Below are positions 41,795 through 49,702 of a DNA stretch of 59,767 bases, piece after piece. The stretch covers positions 9,043 through 68,809 of the forward strand of contig DIFW01000016.1 of NCBI GenBank assembly GCA_002419295.1. Reading direction: 5' to 3'. The translations under genes and the position numbers were made by a program. Numbering within the stretch: the stretch's first letter is position 1; each line of letters starts with the position of its first letter. The stretch is from Patescibacteria group bacterium UBA5738 (GTDB lineage: Bacteria > Patescibacteriota > Minisyncoccia > Minisyncoccales > UBA5738). Under the pieces are notes generated by a model. That model was not told where the DNA came from. It saw only the letters and a program-made list of their open reading frames with translations, and ran no database searches.

Positions 41795-42484
41795 TTGCTG
41801 AAATTGAAACATTCTCGCAATCAAAAGCAAGTAATTGATTTGGCCCGCGAAAAAAATTATTTTCGCGCGGGATTTGCTGTTGCCATTGGCGTTGACGAAG
41901 CCGGGCGCGGACCGCTGGCCGGACCGGTGGTTGCCGCCGCGGCGGCGATCGTTCCGCCCTTTTCCGCCCGCGATTTCGCCGGTTTGATCGGCGCTGTGCG
42001 CGATTCAAAGAAAATGTCAGCCGCGGCGCGCGAAGCCGCGTATGAAAAAATCGCCAATCATCCGAAAATCATTTGCGCCGCCGCGGCCGTGGGGCATAAA
42101 TCAATTGACAGAATCAACATTTTGCAAGCGTCAAAATTGGCGATGAAAAGAGCGGTTGAAAAAACGATAAAAATGATGGGGTGGCGGATTGCGGACAATA
42201 AAATCATTTGCTTGATCGACGGCAATTTTTTAATAAAGATTTTGCAACCGCAAGAATCGGTGATTGCCGGCGACGATAAAGTGTTTTCCATCGCCGCGGC
42301 CAGTATCGTTGCCAAAGTCCGCCGCGACCGCCTGATGGCGCGAATGGACAAAATTTATCCCGAATACGGTTTCGCGCGGCACAAGGGTTATGGCACCAAA
42401 CAGCATTTGGCGGCGATTAAAAAACACGGCCCTTGCCCGATCCATCGCCGCAGTTTTTCTCCGATTGCCGCAGTAGTTGCGTGA
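41795..42484 (+). CDS. rnhB: Ribonuclease HII
   Basis: 229 residues. It removes RNA from RNA-DNA hybrids. The active site Asp-Glu pair is in GVDEAGRGPLAGPVV, a further Asp in LIDGNF, and SIAAASIVAKVRRDRLM plus GYGTKQHLAAIKKHGPCPIHRRSF are typical. The start is a non-ATG codon (TTG 41795) since no ATG precedes the core. The first 25 residues are unusual for the family and the true start could be slightly later. Confidence 0.94.
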   Translation: MLKLKHSRNQKQVIDLAREKNYFRAGFAVAIGVDEAGRGPLAGPVVAAAAAIVPPFSARDFAGLIGAVRDSKKMSAAAREAAYEKIANHPKIICAAAAVGHKSIDRINILQASKLAMKRAVEKTIKMMGWRIADNKIICLIDGNFLIKILQPQESVIAGDDKVFSIAAASIVAKVRRDRLMARMDKIYPEYGFARHKGYGTKQHLAAIKKHGPCPIHRRSFSPIAAVVA

Positions 42485-42506
42485 AATTAAAATAATGGGT
42501 TATAAT
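42477..42506 (+). promoter_or_regulatory. Promoter of cupredoxin-like gene
   Basis: TTGCGT (42477-42482, overlapping the rnhB stop), an 18-base spacer and TATAAT (42501-42506), 24 bases before the ATG at 42530. Confidence 0.55.
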
Positions 42507-42529
42507 AAAGGTAGCAATAAAATAAAAAA

Positions 42530-43072
42530 ATGAGTCCAAAAAAAAGCAAAAAATTTGACAAACGCGCCGCAGTTGAATTTTTCGTGAATTTTTGCGTGAT
42601 ATTCTCGCTGATCTTGATTGTCGGCCTGATGGCGGTAAGCGATAGCTTCGGCGGGTCTTCCGGAGGAATGGCATCGTTGTCGCGTCCCTTGGTTTCCAAC
42701 TCCAAATGTTCTTGTCCGGCACCGGTTGATTGCGGGCTTGCTCCAATCGCGCCGGCGGTACTCTTTCCGGCCTCGGCGGACCAGCCGCTTGAAGCGGCGT
42801 TGGAAATTTTTGTCGACGAGGGTGGTTTCTCTTCCCGCGAGTTAAATTTATCACTTTCAAGTTCGCGGACTTTGCGTATCTCTAACAAAGGGGTAAGGAA
42901 TCATTCGCTGGTGATTGACACGCTTAATTTAAATTCCGGCGTTATTGTTCCCGGCCAATCGGTGACCGTGATTTTGGAAAATTCCGGAGATCAAGCGCGC
43001 GAACTCTCGTTTTATTCCGATTTGCCCGGCGATGATGGCGACAATTTTAGCGGCGTGATTGTCCTTGAATAA
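42530..43072 (+). CDS. Membrane-anchored cupredoxin-like protein lacking copper ligands
   Basis: 180 residues. The N-terminal anchor (AVEFFVNFCVIFSLILIVGL) is followed by a Ser/Pro/Cys-rich linker and an 85-residue cupredoxin-like beta sandwich: FVDEGGFSSRELNLSLSSS, then VRNHSLVIDTLNLNSG, VIVPGQSVTVILEN, and ELSFYSDLPGDD ending GVIVLE. One His is kept (NHSLVI). The usual YxCxxPGH copper loop reads YSDLPGDD, so the Cys and second His are gone. It is probably a structural or non-copper version exposed outside the cell. Confidence 0.65.
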   Translation: MSPKKSKKFDKRAAVEFFVNFCVIFSLILIVGLMAVSDSFGGSSGGMASLSRPLVSNSKCSCPAPVDCGLAPIAPAVLFPASADQPLEAALEIFVDEGGFSSRELNLSLSSSRTLRISNKGVRNHSLVIDTLNLNSGVIVPGQSVTVILENSGDQARELSFYSDLPGDDGDNFSGVIVLE

Positions 43073-43198
43073 ATGCGGGGGCGGCTTGATTTTTATCCCG
43101 ATTAGTGTTAGAGTCGCAATGTAATTTGAAACTGTGGGCATGTTCGGCGATTTTTGAAATTCAATCGTTAATCTCCGATTCATCGTTCATCAATTATT

Positions 43199-43456
43199 AT
43201 GGGTGGCGTACCAAAAAAAAGACACACAAGCGGAAGCCGGAACCAGCGCCGGATGCATTTGTTTTTGAAGAATCCTTCTTTTTCAAAATGTGAAAAATGC
43301 GGCAAACAGATTAAATCGCACCATGCTTGTCCGTTTTGCGGTTTCTATCGCGGTAAGGAAGCGGTTGATGTTTTTGCGCGGCTTGATCGAAAACAGCGGC
43401 GCGACAAGGAAGCCGAAATCGCCGCGGCGCAGGCGAAAAAAGAAAGCAAAAATTGA
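43199..43456 (+). CDS. rpmF: 50S ribosomal protein bL32
   Basis: 85 residues starting GGVPKKRHTSGSRNQRRMH, the bL32 N-terminus. The zinc ribbon is CEKCGK...CPFCGFY with four Cys. The C-terminal helix is extended and charged (DRKQRRDKEAEIAAAQAKKE), longer than the 57-60 residues of E. coli. It lies before nusB and rnc. Confidence 0.93.
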   Translation: MGGVPKKRHTSGSRNQRRMHLFLKNPSFSKCEKCGKQIKSHHACPFCGFYRGKEAVDVFARLDRKQRRDKEAEIAAAQAKKESKN

Positions 43457-43491
43457 TTTTGTTTTTTCACAATTTTTTGTTATTTAATTCG

Positions 43492-43520
43492 GCGGCTTTG
43501 CCGCGGGGTAGTTTATTTTT
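43492..43520. repeat. Short copy of the GC hairpin element
   Basis: CGGCTTTGCCGCGGGGTAG plus TTTATTTTT matches the flanks of the longer element at 15372-15450, with the middle missing. It lies just before nusB. Confidence 0.5.
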
Positions 43521-43525
43521 CAAGT

Positions 43526-43978
43526 ATGGCCTCAAGGCATCTCACGCGATCAATCGTAATGCAATCCCTTTTTGAATGGGATTTTTATGGTAAGAAAGGC
43601 GATTTGTCCGAAATTTTACAAAGGAATTTGGACGAGTTCGGCCCCGGATTGGAGGAAACCGGGTTTGCGCAGGATTTATCGTCGGGAGTGGTCGAGAAAA
43701 TGGCAACTATCGACGGTATCATCGAAAAAGCCGCGCCGCAATGGCCGATTGAACAGATCAGCGTGATTGATCGCAATATCTTGCGGCTCGGTCTTTTTGA
43801 GTTGCTTTATGAAGATAAAAAGGCGGTGCCGCCCAAAGTGGCGATCAATGAGGCGATTGAATTGGCTAAAAATTTTGGCGGCGAGAGTTCGGGAAAATTC
43901 GTCAACGGCGTCTTGGGGACGGTCTATAAACAAATGCTGGAACAAAATCCCGAACTTGCCGCGAATAATAACAAATGA
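43526..43978 (+). CDS. nusB: Transcription antitermination protein NusB
   Basis: 150 residues, all-helical. It starts RHLTRSIVMQSLFEWDF (family: xRxxARxxALQxLYxxD). The core has PQWPIEQISVIDRNILRLGLFELLY, then VPPKVAINEAIELAKNFGGESSGKFVNGVLGTV, which is nearly canonical. With NusE it binds boxA RNA for rRNA antitermination. Confidence 0.95.
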   Translation: MASRHLTRSIVMQSLFEWDFYGKKGDLSEILQRNLDEFGPGLEETGFAQDLSSGVVEKMATIDGIIEKAAPQWPIEQISVIDRNILRLGLFELLYEDKKAVPPKVAINEAIELAKNFGGESSGKFVNGVLGTVYKQMLEQNPELAANNNK

Positions 43979-43991
43979 TTATTTTAAATTT

Positions 43992-44055
43992 CAAATTATA
44001 AGCACTAAATTCCAAATAAATCCAATATGATTTAGGATTTAGTGCTTGCAATTTG
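43992..44055. repeat. Inverted repeat between nusB and rnc
   Basis: CAAATTATAAGCACTAAAT on the left (43992-44010) is answered by ATTTAGTGCTTGCAATTTG (44037-44055). The AAGCAC core and size resemble the 29306-29448 element. Confidence 0.75.
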
Positions 44056-44064
44056 CCAGATACA

Positions 44065-44757
44065 ATGAAAGATTTTGCCAAATTGGAGGAGAAGCTGGGC
44101 GTGGTTTTTAAAAACAAAAATTTGCTCACGCAAGCGTTTATCCATCGTTCCTATTTAAACGAAAATCCGCAAATTTCTTTGGGCAACAATGAACGGTTGG
44201 AATTTTTGGGCGACGCGGTGCTGGAATTGGCGGTGACCGAGTATCTTTATGAAAAATATCCCGAGAAATCCGAAGGCGAACTCACCAGTTGGCGCGCGGC
44301 GCTGGTGAACACCAAAATGATTTCCGCGGCGGCGGCAAAACTGGGGTTTGGCGATTTCTTACTGCTTTCGCGGGGAGAGGCCAAAGAGGACGGTAAGTCG
44401 CGGCAGTATATTTTGGCCAACACTTTCGAAGCGTTTATCGGCAGTTTGTATCTGGATCGCGGCTATGATCCGTGCCGAAATTTCATCAAAAACAATCTTT
44501 TGGGCGAGCTTGGCGAAATTATCGCCAAAAAACTCTATAAAGACGCCAAGTCCCGTTTTCAGGAAGTGGCGCAGGAAATTGTGAAAATTACGCCGGTCTA
44601 TAAAGTTTTGGAAGAGCGCGGTCCGGACCATGCCAAGTATTTTACCGTGGGAGTTTATTTGGCCAGCGACCTTGTCGCCAAAGGCGGCGGTTATTCCAAG
44701 CAGGAAGCCGAAGAAGCGACCGCCAAAGCCGCGCTGGAAGCCAAAGGCTGGCAATGA
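44065..44757 (+). CDS. rnc: Ribonuclease III
   Basis: 230 residues from ATG 44065. The RNase III signature NERLEFLGDAVLEL sits at residues 42-55 and the second acidic cluster is NTFEAFIGSLYLDRGY. The C-terminal dsRBD (KSRFQEVAQEIVKITPVYKV, then GGGYSKQEAEEATAKAAL) is complete. It processes rRNA precursors and dsRNA. The upstream TTG at 44053 lies in the repeat and is unlikely to be used. Confidence 0.96.
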   Translation: MKDFAKLEEKLGVVFKNKNLLTQAFIHRSYLNENPQISLGNNERLEFLGDAVLELAVTEYLYEKYPEKSEGELTSWRAALVNTKMISAAAAKLGFGDFLLLSRGEAKEDGKSRQYILANTFEAFIGSLYLDRGYDPCRNFIKNNLLGELGEIIAKKLYKDAKSRFQEVAQEIVKITPVYKVLEERGPDHAKYFTVGVYLASDLVAKGGGYSKQEAEEATAKAALEAKGWQ

Positions 44758-44804
44758 AGCATAAGCTAAATCCCGTCTTTTGCGCGCGGTTATTCGGCTA
44801 CCGG

Positions 44805-44832
44805 TTGCAAAAACTGAAAAAGTATGTATAAT
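44805..44832 (+). promoter_or_regulatory. rpsP promoter
   Basis: TTGCAA (44805-44810), a 16-base spacer and TATAAT (44827-44832), followed by GAGAGCGT as at the 8024 and 45223 -10 boxes. Confidence 0.7.
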
Positions 44833-44866
44833 GAGAGCGTTGTAATTAAAGATAAAATATCACATT

Positions 44867-45190
44867 ATGTTAACTATAAGATTGCATCGGATCGGCAAGA
44901 GAAATCAACCGTCGTTTCGGATTGTCGTGGCCGACAAACGCTTTTCGGCGGCCGCGGGAAAGTTTCGCGAGGAAGTCGGTTTTGTAAACCGGGTCGGCAA
45001 GGAAATAAAGATTGACAAAGAAAAGATCGTTTATTGGATGCAAAAAGGCGCCCAGCCATCGCCCGCGGTGAAAAATATTTTGATTGACCAAAAAATTGTG
45101 GAAGGCAAAAAGACCGCCCTGCATTGCCAGCCCAAGAAAAAAGAGGGAGCCGATGCTCCCAAAACCGAAGCCGCGCCGGCTCAAGCATAG
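44867..45190 (+). CDS. rpsP: 30S ribosomal protein bS16
   Basis: 107 residues. It starts MLTIRLHRIGKRNQPSFRIVVADKRFS, the bS16 signature. The core runs to about residue 78, and the Lys/Ala/Pro-rich tail is extra. It starts the rpsP-khpA-trmD set, from which rimM and rplS, usually present, are missing. Confidence 0.96.
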   Translation: MLTIRLHRIGKRNQPSFRIVVADKRFSAAAGKFREEVGFVNRVGKEIKIDKEKIVYWMQKGAQPSPAVKNILIDQKIVEGKKTALHCQPKKKEGADAPKTEAAPAQA

Positions 45191-45198
45191 TTTGTGGT

Positions 45199-45228
45199 TT
45201 GACAATGATTTTTGATTTGGAATATAAT
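45199..45228 (+). promoter_or_regulatory. khpA(-trmD) promoter
   Basis: TTGACA (45199-45204), an 18-base spacer, and TATAAT (45223-45228), followed by GAAAGCGT. Confidence 0.7.
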
Positions 45229-45284
45229 GAAAGCGTGGGCGTTGATTATGATGCCTGAAAGGTCGAAAAAAAAGTTTTGTTTGA

Positions 45285-45623
45285 ATGAATGATACGATAT
45301 CTATGGAAAATAAAAACGATCAGGAATTTCTTGAGTTTTTGATTAAATCGTTGGTGGACCATCCCGGAGATGTTAAAGTCAATCGCACGGTTGACGAGAT
45401 GGGTGTTTTGCTTTCGTTGAAGGTGAACGCCGAAGATATGGGCCAAATTATCGGCCGTAGCGGTAGTACCGCGCGGGCAATCCGCAATTTGGTGCGCATT
45501 ATCGGCCTCAAGAACCACGCCCGGGTAAATCTCAAGATTGAGGAGCCCGAAGGCGGCCGCCGCGCACCGCGCACCGAGGAAAAACCGGTTCGCGATGACG
45601 ATGTCGACGATTTGAAATTCTAA
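45285..45623 (+). CDS. khpA: KH-domain RNA-binding protein KhpA
   Basis: 112 residues (106 if the ATG at 45303 is used). A single type II KH domain: FLIKSLVDHPGDVKVNRTVDE, then AEDMGQIIGRSGSTARAIRNLVRI with the GxxG loop GRSG. A charged C-terminal tail follows. The family (YlqC/KhpA) binds small RNAs and acts with KhpB in cell elongation in Firmicutes. It lies between rpsP and trmD as in most bacteria. Confidence 0.9.
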   Translation: MNDTISMENKNDQEFLEFLIKSLVDHPGDVKVNRTVDEMGVLLSLKVNAEDMGQIIGRSGSTARAIRNLVRIIGLKNHARVNLKIEEPEGGRRAPRTEEKPVRDDDVDDLKF

Positions 45624-45640
45624 TTTGTCTCCAAAAAAAG

Positions 45641-45668
45641 AAAAACCCCGCGTTCGTCGGGGCTTTTC
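45641..45668 (+). terminator. Terminator-like hairpin immediately before trmD
   Basis: AACCCCG-CGTTCGT-CGGGGCTTTTCTTT with an A-run on the left. It ends 10 bases before the trmD ATG, with no room for a Shine-Dalgarno sequence between them. Confidence 0.7.
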
Positions 45669-45678
45669 TTTCATTTCC

Positions 45679-46386
45679 ATGATTTTATTTGATTTTATCA
45701 CCATTTTTCCGGAAATTGTCGCGCCCTATTTTGAAGAATCGCTGTTCAAAAAGGCGCGAGAAAAGAAGTTGATAAAAATCCGGATTTATAATTTACGCGA
45801 TTTCGCGCAAGATAAACATCGCACCGTCGACGATAAGCCGTTTGGCGGCGGTTTTGGCATGGTGATGAAAGTTGATGTTTGGCGCAAGGCAGTCGCCAAG
45901 GCGGTGAAGTTAAAAATTGCCGGTAAAAAATTAAAACCGCAAAACAAAGATACGGCAATTATTATGCTCACGCCCCGCGGGAAACAATTCAATCAGAAAA
46001 TGGCGCGAAATTTGGCGAAAATGAAGCAGATCGTTTTTGTCTGCGGGCGTTATGAAGGCGTGGACGAACGGGTGGCGCAAAATATCGCCACACACCAGAT
46101 TTCAGTTGGAGATTATGATTTGATGGGCGGGGAATTGCCGGCGATGGCGATTGCCGAAGCGGTGAGCCGCTTGATTCCGGGTGTGATCGGCAAGCCGGAA
46201 TTTTTGGCGGCACGACACGGCAAGGATGGTTTCTTTGAATCCGCGCAATATACCCGGCCCGAAATTTATTCGCCCGCCAAGGGAATCAATTGGAAAACTC
46301 CCAAAGAATTGCTTTCCGGCGATCCCAAAAAAATCAACGCTTGGCGCCAAAAACATGGCAAAACCATTGGCGCGGCGCGGCAATAA
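45679..46386 (+). CDS. trmD: tRNA (guanine-N1-)-methyltransferase
   Basis: 235 residues from ATG 45679. TrmD methylates G37 using SAM and a trefoil knot. Typical blocks are FDFITIFPEIVAPYFEESLF, HRTVDDKPFGGGFGMVMK, the knot segments FVCGRYEGVDERV and SVGDYDLMGGELPAMAIAE, and the C-terminal HGKDGFFESAQYTRPEIY. The ORF start at 45625 falls inside the terminator hairpin and is rejected. Confidence 0.96.
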   Translation: MILFDFITIFPEIVAPYFEESLFKKAREKKLIKIRIYNLRDFAQDKHRTVDDKPFGGGFGMVMKVDVWRKAVAKAVKLKIAGKKLKPQNKDTAIIMLTPRGKQFNQKMARNLAKMKQIVFVCGRYEGVDERVAQNIATHQISVGDYDLMGGELPAMAIAEAVSRLIPGVIGKPEFLAARHGKDGFFESAQYTRPEIYSPAKGINWKTPKELLSGDPKKINAWRQKHGKTIGAARQ

Positions 46387-46391
46387 ATTAT

Positions 46392-46477
46392 ACAAAATTA
46401 CATAAGTACAAAATTACATAAGTTTCACCTATGTATATTGTATATTAAAACAAAATTACATAGGTTTCACCTATGTA
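46392..46477. repeat. Three direct repeats with a perfect palindrome upstream of the type IV-like ATPase
   Basis: ACAAAATTACATA(A/G)G occurs at 46392, 46408 and 46450. The last two continue into TTTCACCTATGTATA. At 46457-46477 TACATAGG-TTTCA-CCTATGTA forms a perfect 8-bp stem. The layout looks like an operator or a small element. Confidence 0.75.
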
Positions 46478-46541
46478 TACTGAGAATGTTGTATAGGCCG
46501 CGGATTTTGATTTTTGGGGGCGGGTGAAGTAGAATTGAATA

Positions 46542-49061
46542 ATGCATAATTTTTATTTTAGCGGGAGCGTTCTGGGAAGGCTTGTCGATGCCGGTTATGG
46601 CGCGCTGGCCAAAGCCGCGGCGCCGGCAACGCAAATATTCCCCGGAATTTGTCTCGGCACGCTGTTAATGGCGGGATTGGGTATTTTGCTGGCGGTTTTG
46701 CTGGCGGTTTTTTGGTTTTTGGTTAAAAGGCAAAATCGGGAGAAATTCAAAATGAGCCTGGATCTGGTATTGTTGTCGGTCAAGATTCCCGCTAAGACCC
46801 CCGAAGAGATCCAGCAATCGGGGCGGCAGGAAAAGGACTGGATAAAAGTGATGGAGGATTTTTATTCCAATTTGGTGTCGTTAAAACCAAAAGGATTTTT
46901 CCGGCCCAAGCCTTGGATCGCTCTGGAAATTGCCAAAGTGAAGGGCGAGATATGCTTCTATGTTGCCGCGCCGCGCCGCTATGAAAATTTCGTGGAAAAG
47001 CGCATCAACAGCATCTACCCGGACGCGCATATTGAAAAATGCAAAGATTTTAACATTTTTGGGCCCAAAGAGTCTGTTTTTTGCGGTTATGCCAAAACAA
47101 TCCGGCCGGTGTTTTTACCGTTAAAAACCTATGAATCGATTGAAACCGATCCGCTTTCGGCGATTACCAACACGCTTACCAAGCTGGCGGAAAACGAGGA
47201 GGCGGCGGTGCAAATAGTTTTGCGCAATACTTCCGAAATTTGGCGCGCCCGCGGGCGGGAAATTTTGGAAAAAGTTAAAAGGGGCAAAAGTTTTTCCGCG
47301 GCGATGGACGAGACCGGTTTGGCGGGCGCGCTTGGCGGAGCAAAAGAGGACCAAAACCGGCAATATATGGGACAGCAGGGCGACGAATTGCTTGCCAAGG
47401 CGATGGAGAGCAAAATAAGCAAGCGTAATTTTGAGGCAAATATTCGGATCGCGGTTTCCATTAAAGACGAATTTCGCAGTGAACAGGTTTTTGACCAGCT
47501 TGCCGGCGCGCTGGATCAATTTTCCGCGCCCGGACTAAATCAATTCCGCGTCAACAAAAAGAAAGGCAAGGCCGGCGCGGCGATTCTCAACGATTATATT
47601 TTTCGTAATTTTAACAATGCCAACAAATCAATTTTGAGCACCGAAGAGCTCACTGGCATTTTTCATTTTCCCACGCCGTTTTTAAAAACTCCGAATGTTA
47701 AAATTCTGAACTCCAAAACCGCGCCGCCGCCGGTAAATATCCTGCGCGAAGGATTACTGTTGGGTTATAACGAATATCGCGGCGACAAAAAGGACGCGTT
47801 TTTGGGCGTCAACGATCGCCGGAGGCATCTGTATGTTATCGGCCAGACGGGTACCGGAAAATCCGCCTTTTTATCCAACTTGATTGAACAGGATGTGCGA
47901 AACGGCGGCGGAGTGGGGGTTTTGGATCCGCACGGCGATTTGATTGACGACATTCTGGGCAAAATTCCCAATGAGCGGTTGGACGATGTGGTGATTTTTG
48001 ATCCGGCGAATCTGGCCTATTCCGTCGGTTTGAATATGCTGGAATATGATGCTCGTTTTCCCGAACAAAAAACTTTCATCATCAACGAGTTTATGAAGAT
48101 ATTCGACAAACTCTATGATTTGAAAGCCACCGGCGGACCGATGTTTGAACAATACGCGCGCAACGCCTTGCAATTGCTGATGGACGATCCCAAAGAAACC
48201 TATACATTGATGGAAGTGCCCAAAGTTCTGGCCGACAAAGATTTCCGCCACTATCTTTTGGCAAAATGCAGAAACATTCTGGTGAAAGAATTTTGGGAAA
48301 AACAAGCCGAAACGGCGGGCGGTGAAGCGTCGCTGAAGAATATGGTGCCCTATATTACTTCTAAATTTGACACCTTTATTTCCAATGATTATATGCGTCC
48401 CATCATCGGACAAGTGAAAAGCACCTTCAAATTCCGGGAGATTTTGGATCAAAAAAAGATATTTTTGGTGAATTTGAGCAAGGGCCGCTTGGGCGACATC
48501 AATAGCTCGCTTTTGGGGTTGATTATCACCGGCAAATTAACCATTGCCGCGTTTTCGCGCGTGGACACGCCCGAAGCCGACCGCACCGATTTTTATTTAT
48601 ATATTGACGAATTCCAGAATTTTGCCACCGACACGATTTCCACGATATTGTCCGAGGCGCGCAAATACAAGCTTTGCCTCACCATTTCGCACCAATTCAT
48701 CGGCCAACTGGAAGACGAGATCCGCGACAGCGTTTTTGGCAATGTGGGCACGATTTCATCTTTTCGCGTGGGAGTGGAAGATTCCGAATTTTTAGCCAAG
48801 CAATTTATGCCGGTGTTCAATTCCCAAGACTTAAACCGACTTGAAAATTACAATGCCTATGTCAGAATGTTAATCAACGGACAGGTGGCCTTGCCGTTTA
48901 ACATCAAGACCTACCCTCCGACCAAAACCGACCGCGGCCGCGCCGCCGACATCAAGGAATATTATTTGCTCAAAGAAGGCCGCGACCGCGAAGCCGTGGA
49001 GCGCGAAATTGAAACTCGGCGCCGCGCTATGGGCGTCCCCGTTCCAAATATCGAAAAATAA
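46542..49061 (+). CDS. Type IV secretion-like DNA-binding ATPase (VirD4/TraD/HerA-type), membrane-anchored
   Basis: 839 residues. N-terminal hydrophobic helices (residues 1-65, CLGTLLMAGLGILLAVLLAVFWFLV) are followed by a 370-residue soluble region and a RecA-like ATPase: Walker A GQTGTGKS near residue 434, DPHGDLIDDI, and Walker B LYIDEFQNF near 687. The SHQFIGQLEDEI and NVGTISSFRVG motifs are typical of TraD/TraG coupling proteins. Comparable ATPases are common in Patescibacteria. No relaxase or VirB proteins are nearby, so its partner machinery is unknown. The next small gene probably shares its operon. Confidence 0.85.
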   Translation: MHNFYFSGSVLGRLVDAGYGALAKAAAPATQIFPGICLGTLLMAGLGILLAVLLAVFWFLVKRQNREKFKMSLDLVLLSVKIPAKTPEEIQQSGRQEKDWIKVMEDFYSNLVSLKPKGFFRPKPWIALEIAKVKGEICFYVAAPRRYENFVEKRINSIYPDAHIEKCKDFNIFGPKESVFCGYAKTIRPVFLPLKTYESIETDPLSAITNTLTKLAENEEAAVQIVLRNTSEIWRARGREILEKVKRGKSFSAAMDETGLAGALGGAKEDQNRQYMGQQGDELLAKAMESKISKRNFEANIRIAVSIKDEFRSEQVFDQLAGALDQFSAPGLNQFRVNKKKGKAGAAILNDYIFRNFNNANKSILSTEELTGIFHFPTPFLKTPNVKILNSKTAPPPVNILREGLLLGYNEYRGDKKDAFLGVNDRRRHLYVIGQTGTGKSAFLSNLIEQDVRNGGGVGVLDPHGDLIDDILGKIPNERLDDVVIFDPANLAYSVGLNMLEYDARFPEQKTFIINEFMKIFDKLYDLKATGGPMFEQYARNALQLLMDDPKETYTLMEVPKVLADKDFRHYLLAKCRNILVKEFWEKQAETAGGEASLKNMVPYITSKFDTFISNDYMRPIIGQVKSTFKFREILDQKKIFLVNLSKGRLGDINSSLLGLIITGKLTIAAFSRVDTPEADRTDFYLYIDEFQNFATDTISTILSEARKYKLCLTISHQFIGQLEDEIRDSVFGNVGTISSFRVGVEDSEFLAKQFMPVFNSQDLNRLENYNAYVRMLINGQVALPFNIKTYPPTKTDRGRAADIKEYYLLKEGRDREAVEREIETRRRAMGVPVPNIEK

Positions 49062-49109
49062 ATTTCGCAAAGTACTTCCGCGTACTTCCGTTTTTAATCA
49101 ATCAGACTT

Positions 49110-49508
49110 ATGACAGACATAAAACCAAAATCGGCGGAAACATTGCCGCCGCAGGAGATAGAGACTTTTGAAAAAGAAAGTGAGGGTTTGGAAATAATCG
49201 AGCGAAAGCCCGAAAGAGTCGGCGGCGACACAAGCAAACAAGTTGAAACGCTGGAAAAAAGAATCAAAAAAGAATTTCCCGGCGCGGCAAAAGAGGAACA
49301 AAAAGATTTAGCGATCAAAAAAGATATTGAAGAAAGAATGGAAACGATCATCGGCAATTTCGTAAGATCGGCCGCCGCCGCGGATTTTAACGACGAAACC
49401 GTGGAAAAAATTCTTGAAAAGGCGAGAATGTATATCGCCAAAGGCTATCCAAATATCGCCGACGAAGTTCATGACCGCATCTTGGAAGCGAAAAACAGGG
49501 GGCTGTAA
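49110..49508 (+). CDS. Small charged helical protein downstream of the ATPase (hypothetical)
   Basis: 132 residues, 48 bases after the ATPase. The N-terminal third is acidic and likely disordered (ETFEKESEGLEIIERKPERV). The remainder is helical (LEKRIKKEFPGAAKEEQKDL, then EERMETIIGNFVRSAAAADF). No signal peptide or known domain is visible. A role as partner of the ATPase is suggested only by position. Confidence 0.6.
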   Translation: MTDIKPKSAETLPPQEIETFEKESEGLEIIERKPERVGGDTSKQVETLEKRIKKEFPGAAKEEQKDLAIKKDIEERMETIIGNFVRSAAAADFNDETVEKILEKARMYIAKGYPNIADEVHDRILEAKNRGL

Positions 49509-49547
49509 AGTCCGAAAGCCGGAGAATGGCCGCGGAGCAGGCTGAGT

Positions 49548-49580
49548 AAAAATCGCACCGGTTTTGCCGGTGCAATTTTT
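49548..49580 (+). terminator. Terminator after the ATPase operon
   Basis: GCACCGG-TTTT-(G)CCGGTGC with flanking A-run and T-run. Confidence 0.85.
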
Positions 49581-49702
49581 AATTGATTTGATTCGCGCTC
49601 TCTGTTGTTTGCGTTTTTTGTTTGTTGGGTTGATTTTTATTATAATTTTGCTAAATTCCAAATCAGTAATTTAAATCTTGGAATCCAAAGGAGGTAAAAG
49701 TC

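Noticed and set aside
42530..43072. Copper-binding cupredoxin
   Set aside because: The Cys and second His of the copper loop are absent.
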